Positions 42,932 to 54,276 of a stretch of 64,000 bases of DNA are shown in pieces (position 1 is the stretch's first letter; each line of letters begins with the position of its first letter). The notes below the pieces were generated by a model. It worked only from the letters and a program-made list of their open reading frames with translations, did not search any database and was not told where the DNA came from. Source of the stretch: Ephemerocybe angulata (lineage: Eukaryota; Basidiomycota; Agaricomycetes; Agaricales; Psathyrellaceae); contig JAACJK010000227.1 of the NCBI GenBank assembly GCA_013368325.1, positions 372,001 through 436,000 of the forward strand, written 5' to 3'. Made by a program: the position numbers and the translations under genes.

Positions 42932-44221
42932 CGTTGCTGTGAGGGAGAGGTGAGTGAGTATGGGTCGAGTATGGGTATGGTGGGGAAGAGAGGGAGGAGG
43001 GGCTGGGAGGGAGAGGAAGATCGTACCTGTGTTGCTTCGGTATTGGTGGTGGTGGTGGTGGACCTCGACGTACCCGTCGACGAGGGAGACGAGAATCTTG
43101 TTGAACACAATCCGTCCCAGAGAGAAAGTCAAAATCGAAGAGCGAGCGAACGCAGGGCGAAGGAACGAACGAAAGACGAACGAAAGAAAGCAAGAAAGAA
43201 CGACCACCCCCTCCGCACCGCATCTACTTTACATACAGTCTCACAGCCCACCTCAACAACACCGTCCTCCCTTCCTTTCCGCATCTCCTTCCTTTCCGCA
43301 ACCCCTCGGGCAGAGAACGCCCGTCCGCAGCTCAGAGAGACTAATTTGAGTATGAGGCGTCTTGAGGCGGTACGGGTGTGCTGCGTTGTGTTGCGTTGCA
43401 ATGTGTTGTGGGGGAGATGAAACACAAGGATGGTGACGGAGACGCGGTTGTAGCAGTGGACGGGGCCGATAAGACGGACGGGTGGCTATGGATGGATTGG
43501 GTTCTCTGCTGCGGAGGGGGTACGCGAGACATCGATCTTGAGGTATGCGGTAGACTGAGCCGTCGATATCATAAGACTGGGCGAATAGGGACGGGGATCG
43601 GGGCGGAGGAAGGTCATCGCGTCGCTCTTGTTCGCGCTGTCTTGTGAGTCTCCCTTGTCCTAGCGGGCACCCGCCTCTGCCTGCCAATCATGCTGAACCG
43701 GGGGGTGCGTAGCTCGAGGTGCTGAATCATTCCATTTAGGCCTGTCAGATTGATGCAGGAGCTGGGATGGAGAAGTGGCCAGTCGAAGGCTATGGGTAAA
43801 GACCGTTGACGGACATCCTGGTCGTTCAAGCACACAAGAATTGAGGCGCGTCTTCGTACATCCCAAGAGAATTGAACCTTAGCATCTTGGAACAGATAGA
43901 GATTATTCGAGTCCTGGAGACATTTTGAAAAGCCGAGTTCAAGATTGGGATAGAGTGTCGTCGTCGTTCGTGTTAAGCTCGTCGTCGTTGTTCGCGAACA
44001 TCGGCCGGATTGCCGGCGGCATCGCACCATCACGCATATTGCCGGCCGTCCGCGGCAGGAGCGGTGGGAGAGTGACATCACCACTGATGTCGACGGAAAT
44101 TGTTCATCGACGACGAGACGTTCTGTACACCGACCTCGACGACGACGACCAAGCAAACTACGATCTCACCGTGGCTTTAACATATCTACTCAGTTTTACG
44201 TTTACATCTCGTAATACCAAC
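42932..44221. other. Region between divergent genes; no supported gene
   Basis: The left part is the leader of the membrane-protein gene, possibly with a 5'-UTR intron. Overlapping frames between 43,250 and 44,150 lack domains. The last 100 bp should hold the CMC4 promoter. Confidence 0.45.
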
Positions 44222-44515
44222 ATGGCAAGCGAAAACGACACCGCGCCATGCCAAGCAGAAGGTAAGCAAGCACACCAACGCTCTCCACCCCACACCCCCC
44301 GCTCACACTGAGTTCGACCGACAACAGCCTGCACCCTCCAAACATGCCTGAACAAAAACACCTACAAACCCGAAGAATGCAATGAGCACCTCCGAAAGCT
44401 GTACGAATGCTGTTCCGCGTTCTACGCGTCGAATAAGGGGAAGGGCGAGAGCACGGCGTGTCCGATGCCGAGGGTCGTGGAGAGGTGGTTGAAGGACCAT
44501 CCGAGGGAGACGTAG
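44222..44515 (+). CDS. CMC4: Cmc4-like mitochondrial twin-CX9C protein
   Basis: Exons 44222-44261 and 44328-44515 join in phase (66-nt intron) to a 75-residue protein starting MASENDTAPCQAE. Cys residues are arranged CQAEACTLQTC, then CNEHLRKLYECC and a later C, giving the twin CX9C helical hairpin of the Cmc4 family; KLYECCSAFYAS is especially typical. Such proteins are imported into the mitochondrial intermembrane space by the Mia40 disulfide relay and are linked to respiratory-chain assembly. Length fits the family. Confidence 0.85.
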
Positions 44516-44708
44516 GGAGGTATGTGGTGGTTTTGGTCGGGTGTATGATGCTGGGATTGATGACGCGATTATACCGGCCTAGACACCCCAGTCCGAGTCC
44601 AAACGCCCCAGTCCACCTCTAAATCGCCACCCCTCTCTCCTCTCTCCCTTCCTCCTTCTTTCTCCCTCCCATCTCCATCAACGCACCAAACAACCAACCA
44701 CCAGACCC

Positions 44709-47700
44709 ATGGCCCTAACCTACCCCGACCCCGACCCCTTCTCCGCCCTCAAAACGCCCCCAAAGCAAAAACGCGCAAGCCGCTTCCTCCCCTCTTTCGC
44801 CCGGCGCGCACAGAATAACACACCTTCGCCTTCGCCTTCTCTTCAACGTGCTTCTAATCGCACTCCTGATCCCAATCCCAGTCGTACTCCAGAACGTAAT
44901 CCCAAACGCAACTCCACTCCCAACCCGACTCGCGATCACAACGCAGTTTTGGATGGGGAGGATAAGAGAGGAGTCGATGGCGGCGGTGCGCGGCGTGACC
45001 GCCGCGCGAGCGTCGGCCCCGCCCTCGCACGAACCGTAGACCCCGACGAGCCCTATGGACACACAGAGTACGACGACGTCGATACGCCGTATGAACGGGA
45101 ATACACAGAGCAGAATCTCGAGTCTAATCCCTACCTCCGCCCTGAGCCCTCTCATAATACCAGACGTCCACGTTCACGTCCATTTGGGGACGGTGACGAT
45201 GAGCGTGGATACGGCGGTGGTGGATACGAGGGTGTTGGATACCAGAGCCCGACTCCGACTCGTCCTCGTTCGCCGCCCCACGCTCGTGCGCGCTCTCCCT
45301 CACGTCCCCCAACCCGGCGCCGGTCAAGGTCTGGCGCTCGGGATGGAGGACATCCTCATCATCAATCTCAATCTCATCCGAATCCGGATCATCATCCTCA
45401 TTCGCATTCGCAGACCCATCGTCATAATCATAATCATTCTCATTCTCATTCTCATCCACATTCTCACCATTCTCATTCTCATTCTCATTCTCGATCGAGG
45501 TCGAGATCCCGTCCGCGCTCTCCCTCTCATCATCATCATCATCATCATCCTCATCATCAGTCTCGGGCCCACGCTGAAGTTGTGCCTCCCGTACCCGTTC
45601 GCCCTTCTCCGAAGTCGAACGCGAACTCGAATGGGGGTCGGCGTGCGGCGCGGGGAGGGTACGAAGAGGTCGAGTCCGATTCCGATGCTGAGAGTGAATC
45701 GGGGTTGAAGGTTAGCTCGGGTGCGACGGTCGGTCTGGGTGGTCGGTACGATGATACGCAGCTGGCCAGGGAGGGGTGGGAGGAGTGGTTGAGGGATCGG
45801 GATGCGAGACGGGCTGCGCGGGACGAGGATGGAAAGGGGGATGGGGATGGAATGGGTGATGTTGGAAAGGGGGATGTTGGAAAGGGGGATGTTGGAAAGG
45901 GGGATGTTGGAAAGGGGGATGTAGAGGGGGATGGTGTAAGGTATGCGAGACCAAGACGCAGCGATAATGGGAGAGACGAGGAGGATGGAAGGGAGGATGT
46001 ACCCGTAAGAGAGACGAGAGCTGCGCGCGAGGAAAGGGAGGCAAGGGAGGCAAAGGAGACAAAGATCTACGTCGAATCCATCCTATCAAACATGGCGAAT
46101 ACGTCGAGGAGCACCTCCCCCTCGCGCCCTCCGCATCCTGCGTCGTCCCTCCCACCACGCTACACCCCTCCGCCGCCCGGTGTGCCGCCGATCTGGATCC
46201 CCCCGACGGCGGCGGCGACGGTAACTCCACCACCGCGTGCACGCACCCATCCTAGTTCACCCCCTGGGACGAGTCCAACTTCCAAACGTGAACGTGAACA
46301 ACGTGCACCTGGAGCTGCGACGCCTCACTCGAAGCGCACGACCGCAGACACACCCCCACCCCGGAGCCCGACGCGTAAAGGCGTCTCCTTCAGTTTACTC
46401 GAGGCTCTGGCGTTGCCTATGTCGCCCTTGGATTCGGACGTTGGACCTTCACCCCTGCATTCGGACGTCGAACCCAGAGTGCTGACGGATGGATCTGGAT
46501 CCGAGGCCCCCGCTCCGGGTGCAGGTACGGGTGCGGGTGCGAGTTTGTATACGCCCCCGCGTGTACCGGGCGGGGGCCGTTCGCCAAGGATGTTGAGGAC
46601 GACCCCCGGTTTTGGGTCGCCTACACCCCCGCGTCATCCTGCCCAGTCCACGCCCCCGCATCCCTTTTCCTCGCCTTCACCTCCACAGACCACAAACCAA
46701 CCGTATCGCACTCCCCCTCCCGCGCGTCCTATTAGTACGTCGACGCATGATCGCACTTCCGCGCGTCCTACAAGTACCTCCTCCGAGTCGCGTCCTACGT
46801 CCGCGCGTCGCAGTCCCCCGGCGCGTCCTACCAGTACCTCCACCTCCTCGCGTCCTACGTCCGCGCCACACACCGAAGAAGAAGCCCACTTCCACTGTAA
46901 CCCCCGCGTGAAGCCCGCGCCGCACCACGTCCTGCACGCGCTCGCCGCGCTCGTACCCGGCGGCGCGCTCGCTGTGATGCAGTTTCTGGATGTGAGGGAG
47001 GTTGTGAGGGTGCATGAAAGGCATTTGAGGGATGAGGAGCGGAGGGAGCGGTTTGAGGACGCGTGTAATAATTATAAGGAGGGTGCGGAGGAGGGGTGGT
47101 ATGGGGAGGGGGTGTTTGGGAGGAGTTTGAGGAGGGTGTGTGTGTATGCGGGGGTTAGGGCGTTGGTTGGGGGTCGGAGGTCTTTTGGTGGGGAGGGTGG
47201 TGATGGTGATGGAGATGCGGGCGTGGTGGAGGAGAACGAGAAGGAAAAGGAGAAGGAAGATTTGGGGAGGGAGGGGATAAAGGGGAAGGGAAGGACGCTT
47301 ATTCTCCCGATTGTGGTGTTCTCGACAGTGGAGCAGTTGTTTCAGAGCGGGTTGTATGACCCGGGGCTGTTTAGGGATTTGCCGGATCCGAGGAGGTTGA
47401 GGGAGTTGGTGCAGGCGTTTGACCGTGCAGAGGTGAGTCGTATATCTAGCATCGATTTGGACGCTATTAACCTGAGTCTTTCCGGCGACGCTAGGTCCCG
47501 CATCATATAATAGTGACCCCACGCCCCTCAGCCCGCCCACGCGGCCTCGCCACGCGCTTCGGCGGAAACATCAGCCTCCACCTCGAAGGCACGCCCGAAA
47601 TCTGCGGCGTCCTCAGCACTTACCTGCACTCCCTCCCCCACCCCATCTGCTTCGTCGACGGTCTGGGACCGCACGCCTCCGGCTGGGTCGACGCCGTCTG

Positions 47701-49489
47701 GGCGTGGTGCGTTCGGCCCCGGGGTCCCAATTCGTCGTTGGGGGATTTTAGCAGGGTGCCGGGGGTGAGGGAAAAGGAGGAGGAGAGGAGGGTGGAGGTG
47801 GCGAGGGTTATGGTGTGCCTTTTGCCGAGTCCGGTGTTTGATGTGTTTTGGTATTTGGTGGGGTTTTTGGGGATTGTTGTGAGCGCGGGGAAGGTTGGGG
47901 GAGGGGTGGGGGAGGAGGATGTGGGGGCGATGTTTGGGAGGGCGGTGTTTGGGGTGCCTGGGGGTGAGGTTGGGGAGGAGGAAGGTGGCGATGATGGAGA
48001 GGAGGAGGGGACGAGGAGGGCGGGGGAGATGATGGTGTGGTTTTTGAAGAGGTGGGGGGCGATTTCGGAGGGGTTGTTTGAGCTTGGGGAGCAGCTTGAG
48101 AGGGGCGAGGGGAGTGTGCTTAGGAGGAGTAATGCGGTTAAGAAGTGGGGTGAAGGTGGGAGTGCTGGTGCGGGTGCGGGATTTGGTATTGGATCTGGTT
48201 TACCAATTGGTCCTGGGAACGCTAGTGGAAGTGGAAGTCGGAGTGGTGATGCGAGCGGGGGGATGCTGCCCAGCGTGTCAAGTTATACGTATCCGAACGA
48301 TGGAATTGCGCAGGTGGGGTATCGGCCTTCTGCGTCTTTTACAGAGGGGTTGGATCTTCAAGGCGGGTTTAGAGGTGTGGCGAAAGGGAATGGCGATGGC
48401 GATAGGAAGGAGTGGGTGGGGGAAATGAGGATGCCTGTGACGAAATCGAGGAGCCCGTTGCCAGGGAACGTCGCTGCAGTGCCCGTGGCCGCGCCCGTGG
48501 AACAGCCGCCCTCTCGGCGTCGAGCTCAGTCAAAAGCGACAATTAAAGCCAAAGTGACAAACAAATACATCTCAGATGTCAAACCTCCAGGTAACCCCCA
48601 GACGGAGCCGAACGCGCCCTTCAATATGCCACCCACTTTCTCCTCGATGTACGCGGAGACGCCCATTTCGAATGCCAGCCCTCCGGATCGCCCTCCGACG
48701 GGTTTGAAAGCGCCCTTCAATACACCGGCCGCCTTTTCGTCGATGTATACAGACGCCAAAGGCCCGAATGCGTTCTTTGGCGACAGGGAGGTGGCGATGT
48801 CGCCTGCGGAGTTTACCGAGGCAGATGCCGAGGGCGAGGGGGTTGTTTTGGACGATCGTGAGTTGCCAGTAGTGCGTACTCGGGGATGGGCGGCGGGGGA
48901 TGGGAATGCCGCGAGGGATCTTGAGAGTGTGAATGTGATGTTGGAGGATATGTTGAGGGGGAACGAGGGTCGTGGTGTGGAGCGGAATGTCACAGGTACG
49001 TTTCTTCGTTTGTTTTGTTATCTTTTAGTGGGCGCTTATTCGTTTCGTTTCTTTCTTTTTTGTGGGTAGGAGAGAAGAGGCGGAGGGGGGATACGGTGAT
49101 TCAGGAGCCTGCTGGAGGGGTTAAGGAGAGGAATGACGTTGTGGTTCAGCCTCTTCTTGTAAAGTCGAGACGAGGCACGCTGGCTGCACAGGATGATGCG
49201 GATGTTCGTGCGCCCGGTGCTTCGATGATCGGTGAAGATTCGAGACGCGTAGCTTCGCCTAAGGTGGTGGATGATAGGGACGTGGTTAATGAAGACGACA
49301 GTGACGTTGGGAGGTCGATGAAGAGCGTCAACTCATCGTTCCATTGTGCGTATCCCGTTTCTCGCTCAACTGCTGCGGTATACTGAGACGCGTATAGTGT
49401 ATGATAGGCTGAAGGACGTTGGGGCCGTGTCGCCTGATCTTAGGGAGATTGTGGACCGTATCATGGCGCATGCTTCGTCGCCTGTGTAG
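44709..49489 (+). CDS. Large low-complexity protein with RhoGAP-like domain
   Basis: Exons 44709-47432, 47495-48995, 49070-49345 and 49398-49489 join in frame to about 1530 residues. The N-terminal 850 residues are disordered: Pro/Arg-rich, a long His/Ser tract near 215-300 with runs of HSHS and H7, and a perfect 5-residue repeat GDVGK near 380. From about 865 the sequence resembles a RhoGAP fold: VVFSTVEQLFQSGLYDPGLF with Arg directly after (the place of the catalytic finger in G-x-F-R), FDRAE at the exon end, then VLSTYLHSLPHPICF and VMVCLLPSPVFDVFWYLVGF in exon 2, matching the L..YL..LP.P and LP.........L motifs. RhoGAPs switch off Rho-type GTPases. The match is degenerate (GLFRDLPD instead of GIFRxSG), so activity is uncertain. 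The tail is acidic and unstructured. Confidence 0.6.
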
Positions 49490-50038
49490 AAGTAAACGGG
49501 GGCCTGAGGAGTTCGTTTAGCTTGGTCTGTATGTGCTGGGCGCAATGTGGAATTGGTGTTACGAAAATGCGCTGGGTGTGATGTCGAAGACCCTGTGTAC
49601 ATACATCCCTGCAGTGTTTGCTACATATCTCTTTCAGTTCCGCATCGCTCCCGTACGGCAAATTCTTTGGGTTCTTCATACGGTTTGCGCTGCGGACCTG
49701 CTGCGCAGTGGCAAAACCGCGGCTGCAGTCTGTTATGATTCCCGTTTTCGTTCTCTCATCTACTTCATTTGGATATTCAGATCACAAGCCGCAGTATCAC
49801 GGTGGAGACTGACCGCACGTTTCTTCATCTGGCTCGCCGGATTCAGTCATTTAAGGTGAGGCATTAGGGGAACTGTAGGTTCCTTGCGACTCCCATCACA
49901 GAACCCACTATTTCCTCTCCTCCCCTTACCGTCTACTAGTTTTTGACTGGCGATACCGTTCGTAAGTCATCCTATTGAGACTCGATTGATGGTTGCCTCT
50001 TATACCACGAGCTAGATTCTGCTCCACAGTATCCGTCC
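49490..50038. other. Intergenic; nothing recognised
   Basis: Contains the terminator of the RhoGAP-like gene and the promoter of the next gene. No motif could be fixed. Confidence 0.45.
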
Positions 50039-50797
50039 ATGCTCCTGGAAGACGCTGTATCCAGCTTCCGCAGCAAAGCCGCCTTAGCCTTCGCCACCTC
50101 CCTCCCCACCTCCGCATCCTCTCAATCCACCATGGCCACCGCCGTTCGCCCCAGTGGCCCCATCGCGCTCCCCGATGACACCAAGGTCGATGCGCAGTAC
50201 ACCTCTACAGAGCAGCCTTTCCCCACCAACAACAACCCCTTCTCCGACAAACACTCCATGGGTCTGCCCCCCGTCTTCAAGTCCGATGGCGAAAGTTCCA
50301 TGTATACCTACGAGAACGCCCACAGCCACCACACGGCGAACGCGTATATCACCTCCACGAGCCCCAGTATCCGTTCGCAGTCCATCGTCGCCGCAGACGT
50401 CCAATACCCCGCGCAGCCACCGGTGTACTACGACCCAGAGACAGAGGGCGTGCAAGCTGCGGCTGAGCGCCTCGCACAAGCTCTCGAGGTCGAGGCGGGG
50501 CGGCAGACTGATCGTCGAGCGAGAGAGGCGCTTATGCGTAAGGCGCGCAAGGTGCGGAAGAAGGCGGGGAAGATGAAGGCGAAGATGGATCGGAAGAGTG
50601 GCGGGGATAGGTCAGTTGTGAAGAATGTGGGGGTTGGGTTGTTGATGTTTGTGACTGTGCCGCTGTGGGCGACGGGCGCGGCGATGGAGGCTACGGGGAC
50701 GATCTTGAAGGCGACTGGGATGGTGTTGAAGGGTGCTGGGCATGGGTTTAAGAAAATGCATACGGCGACTATGGAGAAACTTGATGTGAAGTTGTAG
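50039..50797 (+). CDS. Small unknown protein, tandem family copy 1 (intact)
   Basis: An intronless frame of 252 residues. It starts MLLEDAVSSFRSKAALAFAT, contains NPFSDKHSM, a Tyr/His motif (SMYTYENAHSHHTANAYI), QPPVYYDPETEGVQ, a helical Arg/Lys-rich segment and a C-terminal Gly/Ala/Met-rich hydrophobic region (GLLMFVTVPLWATGAAMEAT) ending KKMHTATMEKLDVKL. The hydrophobic part could form one or two membrane helices. I do not recognise the family. Two diverged copies follow on the same strand within 3 kb (51.7-52.4 and 53.0-53.7 kb), and this copy is the only one whose whole pattern is open, so it is the likely functional member. Confidence 0.7.
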   Translation: MLLEDAVSSFRSKAALAFATSLPTSASSQSTMATAVRPSGPIALPDDTKVDAQYTSTEQPFPTNNNPFSDKHSMGLPPVFKSDGESSMYTYENAHSHHTANAYITSTSPSIRSQSIVAADVQYPAQPPVYYDPETEGVQAAAERLAQALEVEAGRQTDRRAREALMRKARKVRKKAGKMKAKMDRKSGGDRSVVKNVGVGLLMFVTVPLWATGAAMEATGTILKATGMVLKGAGHGFKKMHTATMEKLDVKL

Positions 50798-51676
50798 TGC
50801 CATGGCTTAGGAATCGGTCAAGTTCAGGTTTGGCTTCGTATTCTCTTTGTACTCTAGGATTTTCTACCTTTCTATGCAAGACCAGATATGTCGATGTTAT
50901 GCTGTGCGGCTGGCTCATGGTACTTAGTAGAACCAGTATAGTTGGTGTGTTGGACTGCGTGCTTGGCCCGCTTTTAGAGGCGTCTTTTCTTGGGCGCTTA
51001 TTTGATCTGTGAGCGGTCAGGGACTGAAGAGCATTTCGAATGTTGCTTGATGTTCTCAACCCACCTTCAGGATGTCCTACTGGGATATCTAAAGCACTTT
51101 TGGAATGTGGAAGAAACTGGGGCTTTTTTGTCATAAATGTATCCCAGATGTTGGTTATGTGTGTGCCCGTCATTCTATATTTCTCCCTGGGTAACCCCTT
51201 TCCTGATGTTATTGGCAGTTGCTAGCTACTGGAGCAGCCCTTCCGCCTAGAAATAGCATTACGGGAACACGGCTTGATGCACAACTTCGAAACTTTGTCA
51301 TTTTTATACAGCAGGAACTGCGGGCGACTGCGCAGTGGCTCTGTGGCAGAGTTGCGGGCTCCGAGGGCTGATTTGTGCCGTTTACAGCACTCCTCTTTTG
51401 GACGCTGACAATAATCAATCGCCCGCAGCACGGTTCAGTTTGACCGTCCGTTCTGTAACTTCTGTTCAGTTATTAAAGGCTACTCACCCATGGGTCCCAC
51501 ACGTTTCCTTTCCTTTCACAATTTTGCCCTGGCCACCTCCCTCACTCCATATCCCTTCTGAAAGCTTCTGTGAATCTCTAATTGCCGTCATTCGTGAGTG
51601 TGGGTTTGGTGACTCTCTCTCAACGGTCTCTTTATCAAATGAACCCGATACAGGTTTCTGCTTTATTCGCCTTTCC
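50798..51676. other. Intergenic spacer between family copies
   Basis: No gene is supported. Confidence 0.45.
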
Positions 51677-52362
51677 ATGATTCTTCAAGCCGACAGTGTT
51701 TCCAGCTTCGGCCCCGACAGTAAAGCAGCATTGGCCACCGCTGACAGTAATGCCGAACTACGGTACATTATCTCTACCACTATAGTGTAGTAAACGCGAT
51801 TCCTGACTAGCTTCCCATGAGCAGCCCACCTCCCACCTTCCAGCCCGAAGCCGATAGCTCCATCTATACATATGACAATGGCCACAGTCACCACACCGCG
51901 AACGCGTACATCGCCTCTGCAAATCCAAGCGTTCGCTCGCAGTCCAACGTTCACGTAGATACTCTGTACGACTCACAGCCTCCGGTCTACTACGACCCCG
52001 AGACGGAAAACGTTCAGGCTGCGTCCGAGCGGCTCGCGCGAGCCCTTGAGGCTGAGGCAGCACAGGAGAGCAATCAACGCGCGAAGGAGAAGCTGCTAAG
52101 CAAAGCCCGGAGGATACGCAAGAAGTCGGGGAAAACAGTGGGGGAGAAAGAAGACAGTGAGGGTCGGGGAGATAAGTCAATCGGGAAGACTGTAGGGGTT
52201 GGGCTGCTGATGTTTGTGACGGTGCCGATGTGGACGCTGGGGGCGGTAATGGACGCGACGGGGACGGTGTTGAAGGCGAGTGCGATGGCATTGAAAGGAG
52301 CCGGGAGTGGGTTTAAGAAGATCCACACGGTAACAATGGACAAGTTAGATACCAAGATGTAG
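51677..52362 (+). CDS. Small unknown protein, tandem family copy 2 (N-terminus damaged)
   Basis: The open part, 51817-52362, encodes 181 residues with the family's SSIYTYDNGHSHHTANAYIA, QPPVYYDPETENVQ, helical basic segment and C-terminal GLLMFVTVPMWTLGAVMDAT, ending KLDTKM. Upstream, a remnant of the family N-terminus (MILQADSVSSFGPDSKAALA) begins at 51677 in a different frame and stops early, and in the main frame a TAG at 51808-51810 sits where copy 1 has the Lys of NPFSDK. The ATG at 51817 may therefore start a shortened protein lacking about 80 residues. This is either a truncated gene or a young pseudogene; the conserved C-terminal half argues that it was under selection until recently. 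Confidence 0.6.
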
Positions 52363-52987
52363 GAGGCGGGGATCTGGGGAATGTGGAGAGGTCAGGCTCA
52401 GTCATGCATACGTGCATCCCTTCTTTTATGCTATGTTTCCATTCCATCTATAAAAGCTACACATGGACTTACCTTCGGTTAAATAACGTATGGTTCGAGG
52501 AACAAGTAGAAACTGTCTGATAACTGTCAAACCATATACTTGTAGGTGCATCAATGCTTGGGCGCCTATTCTTTCCCTCGGGGTCTGAATACCGTTCGGG
52601 CGTCTCCCCGGCATTTCCTGAGTTTATTGACCCCTGGTACGGATACTATGCAAGGCCCCGATTAAAATTATACTCCTTAATTCCCGCGTACTCCTCCGTA
52701 ATACCGACCATGCAATGATGAAGGAGAAGAACGGGCACCGCTGCGGACTGCGCGTACGTGAGAACTGCCCGCTACTGTTCCCCACACCTCGCACGCTCAT
52801 GATCAGCGGTTCGTTCGTTAAAAGAAATATAGAAGCCGCGGAGCCACCAAGGTCTTCCCTATCCTTACTCCTGTTCTCGCCGCCCATTTCCTGTGTAAGC
52901 CTCCCACTAGAATAGAGTATTAAAGTCTAGGTATATTCTGACGATATCATCTTCCAGCATGCCTCCTCATCTCCAACCCCTTCGCAC
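52363..52987. other. Intergenic spacer between family copies
   Basis: No gene is supported. Confidence 0.45.
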
Positions 52988-53706
52988 ATGTTGTTTCTAG
53001 AAGACGCTGTTCACACCACATCTTCCCCCACAGCAAGCGACATGCATACAGTCGCGACCAGCGGACCTATCTCTTTGCCTGCGGAAACACAGAGCGCTTT
53101 CGAGGCATCGATTCCTGTGCAGGAACCATTACCGGCTATTAATCCTTTCTCGGATCTGCACTCCAGCGCAGCCGCTCCTGCCACTCTCGGAACGGAAGAC
53201 GACTCGATGTACGAGCACGCCCATAGCCACCACTCTGCGAGCGCACACATCATATCCGGGCCTCCTAGTGTCCACTCCCGCTCCCAGTCCATCGGATTCG
53301 ACATCAAGTCACCAGAAAATCCTCCCCAGTACTACGACCCAGGGCCCGGGTAGGGAGTGTCCAGGACGCAATTGAGCACCTCACCCAGGCTCTCGAGGCT
53401 GAGGCAGAACGGCAGACCGATCGCTGCGCTAAAGGGAGGCTGCAGCGCAAGGCGCGTAAGCTTAGGAAGAAGGCCGCTGCGATCGCTGTGAAAGGCGGAT
53501 CGGAGAACAGGCAGGATATGTCTGCGATAAAGAACATGGGATATGGGTTGCTCATGTTTGTAACTGTGCCACTCTGGGCCACCGGGGTGGCGCTGGAGGC
53601 GACGGGGATGTTGCTGAACGCAAGTGGGATGGTGGTGAACGGTGCTGGAAATGGGTTCAAGAAAATGCACACCGCGACAGCGGATAAGCTTAACATTAAG
53701 GTCTAG
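52988..53706 (+). pseudogene. Small unknown protein, tandem family copy 3 (frameshifted)
   Basis: The first frame (52988-53353) has MLFLEDAVHTTSSPTASDMH, INPFSDLHSS, a shortened YEHAHSHHSASAHII and NPPQYYDPGPG, then stops. The rest of the family pattern continues in another frame from about 53,345: VQDAIEHLTQALEAEAERQT, then GYGLLMFVTVPLWATGVALE and an ending KLNIKV at 53706. The change lies in the GC-rich stretch 53,338-53,355, exactly where copy 1 has YYDPETEG. A single-base indel explains it. No splice sites could bridge it. Confidence 0.7.
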
Positions 53707-53952
53707 ACGAGCAGTATCCTATTGCGAATTGGATAAATTCCGCATATTCGATCTTGCTTCGATGAGTTTCGGTCTATGCGGCACATGGGGGGGTTTTACT
53801 CTTTAATGGCGCTCTCCTTCCAAGTTCCAAGTTGATCTCGATTCTCAGGGAACAATAAAAAATCTCCACTATCAATCGCGAAAGAGAATTAGAGCGTCAC
53901 GGCCTGCATGGAATGGAGAAAGTTGGAACGGCCGACTCCCCGCCAAAAAGCA

Positions 53953-54026
53953 TGGACACATTGGGAATTGAACCCAACACCTCTCGCATGCTAAGCGAGC
54001 GTGATAACCAACTACACCATGTGCCC
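53953..54026 (-). tRNA. tRNA-Ala (anticodon AGC)
   Basis: The minus strand folds into a cloverleaf. Acceptor stem GGGCACA pairs with TGTGTCC, with a G3-T70 pair, the identity element of alanine tRNA, and discriminator A. The anticodon stem CTCGC/GCGAG encloses loop TTAGCAT with anticodon AGC. The T arm carries GGTTCAATTCC, the B box, and the D arm GGTGTAGTTGG, the A box. There is no intron and CCA is not encoded. It stands alone between the unknown family and the MYND genes. Confidence 0.95.
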
Positions 54027-54276
54027 TATGAGACGTTAACAAGTCCTAAGCTCTAGGTCAAGCCTGGCCTTCAGTGATTGCTTTAATGCTCCCGGCGCTT
54101 CGTTGGGCGCCAGAAGTTCACGGATCCATGTGGTCCTGGCTTTAAGCGGCGATTTGGCGGTGATTTATAGCACGAGATTCCTTTTGATATCAAGATTCTA
54201 GCTTCACACTCGAACTATTGCCATCCGCGTTCAACCCAAGTACCATCCTCGTTTCTTTCACCTACAGGACCTTCAC

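Noticed and set aside
39332..43110. Plus-strand frames opposite the membrane-protein gene
   Set aside because: GC-rich low-complexity codons leave other frames open. Their products are Pro/Arg/Leu runs without motifs.
43614..44156. Minus-strand frame of about 180 residues upstream of CMC4
   Set aside because: It overlaps the expected CMC4 promoter and its sequence is Arg/Thr-rich without motifs.
45124..47540. Minus-strand frames opposite the RhoGAP-like gene
   Set aside because: They mirror CAT and CCC repeats (Met/Asp or Pro/Arg runs) and fit no gene model.
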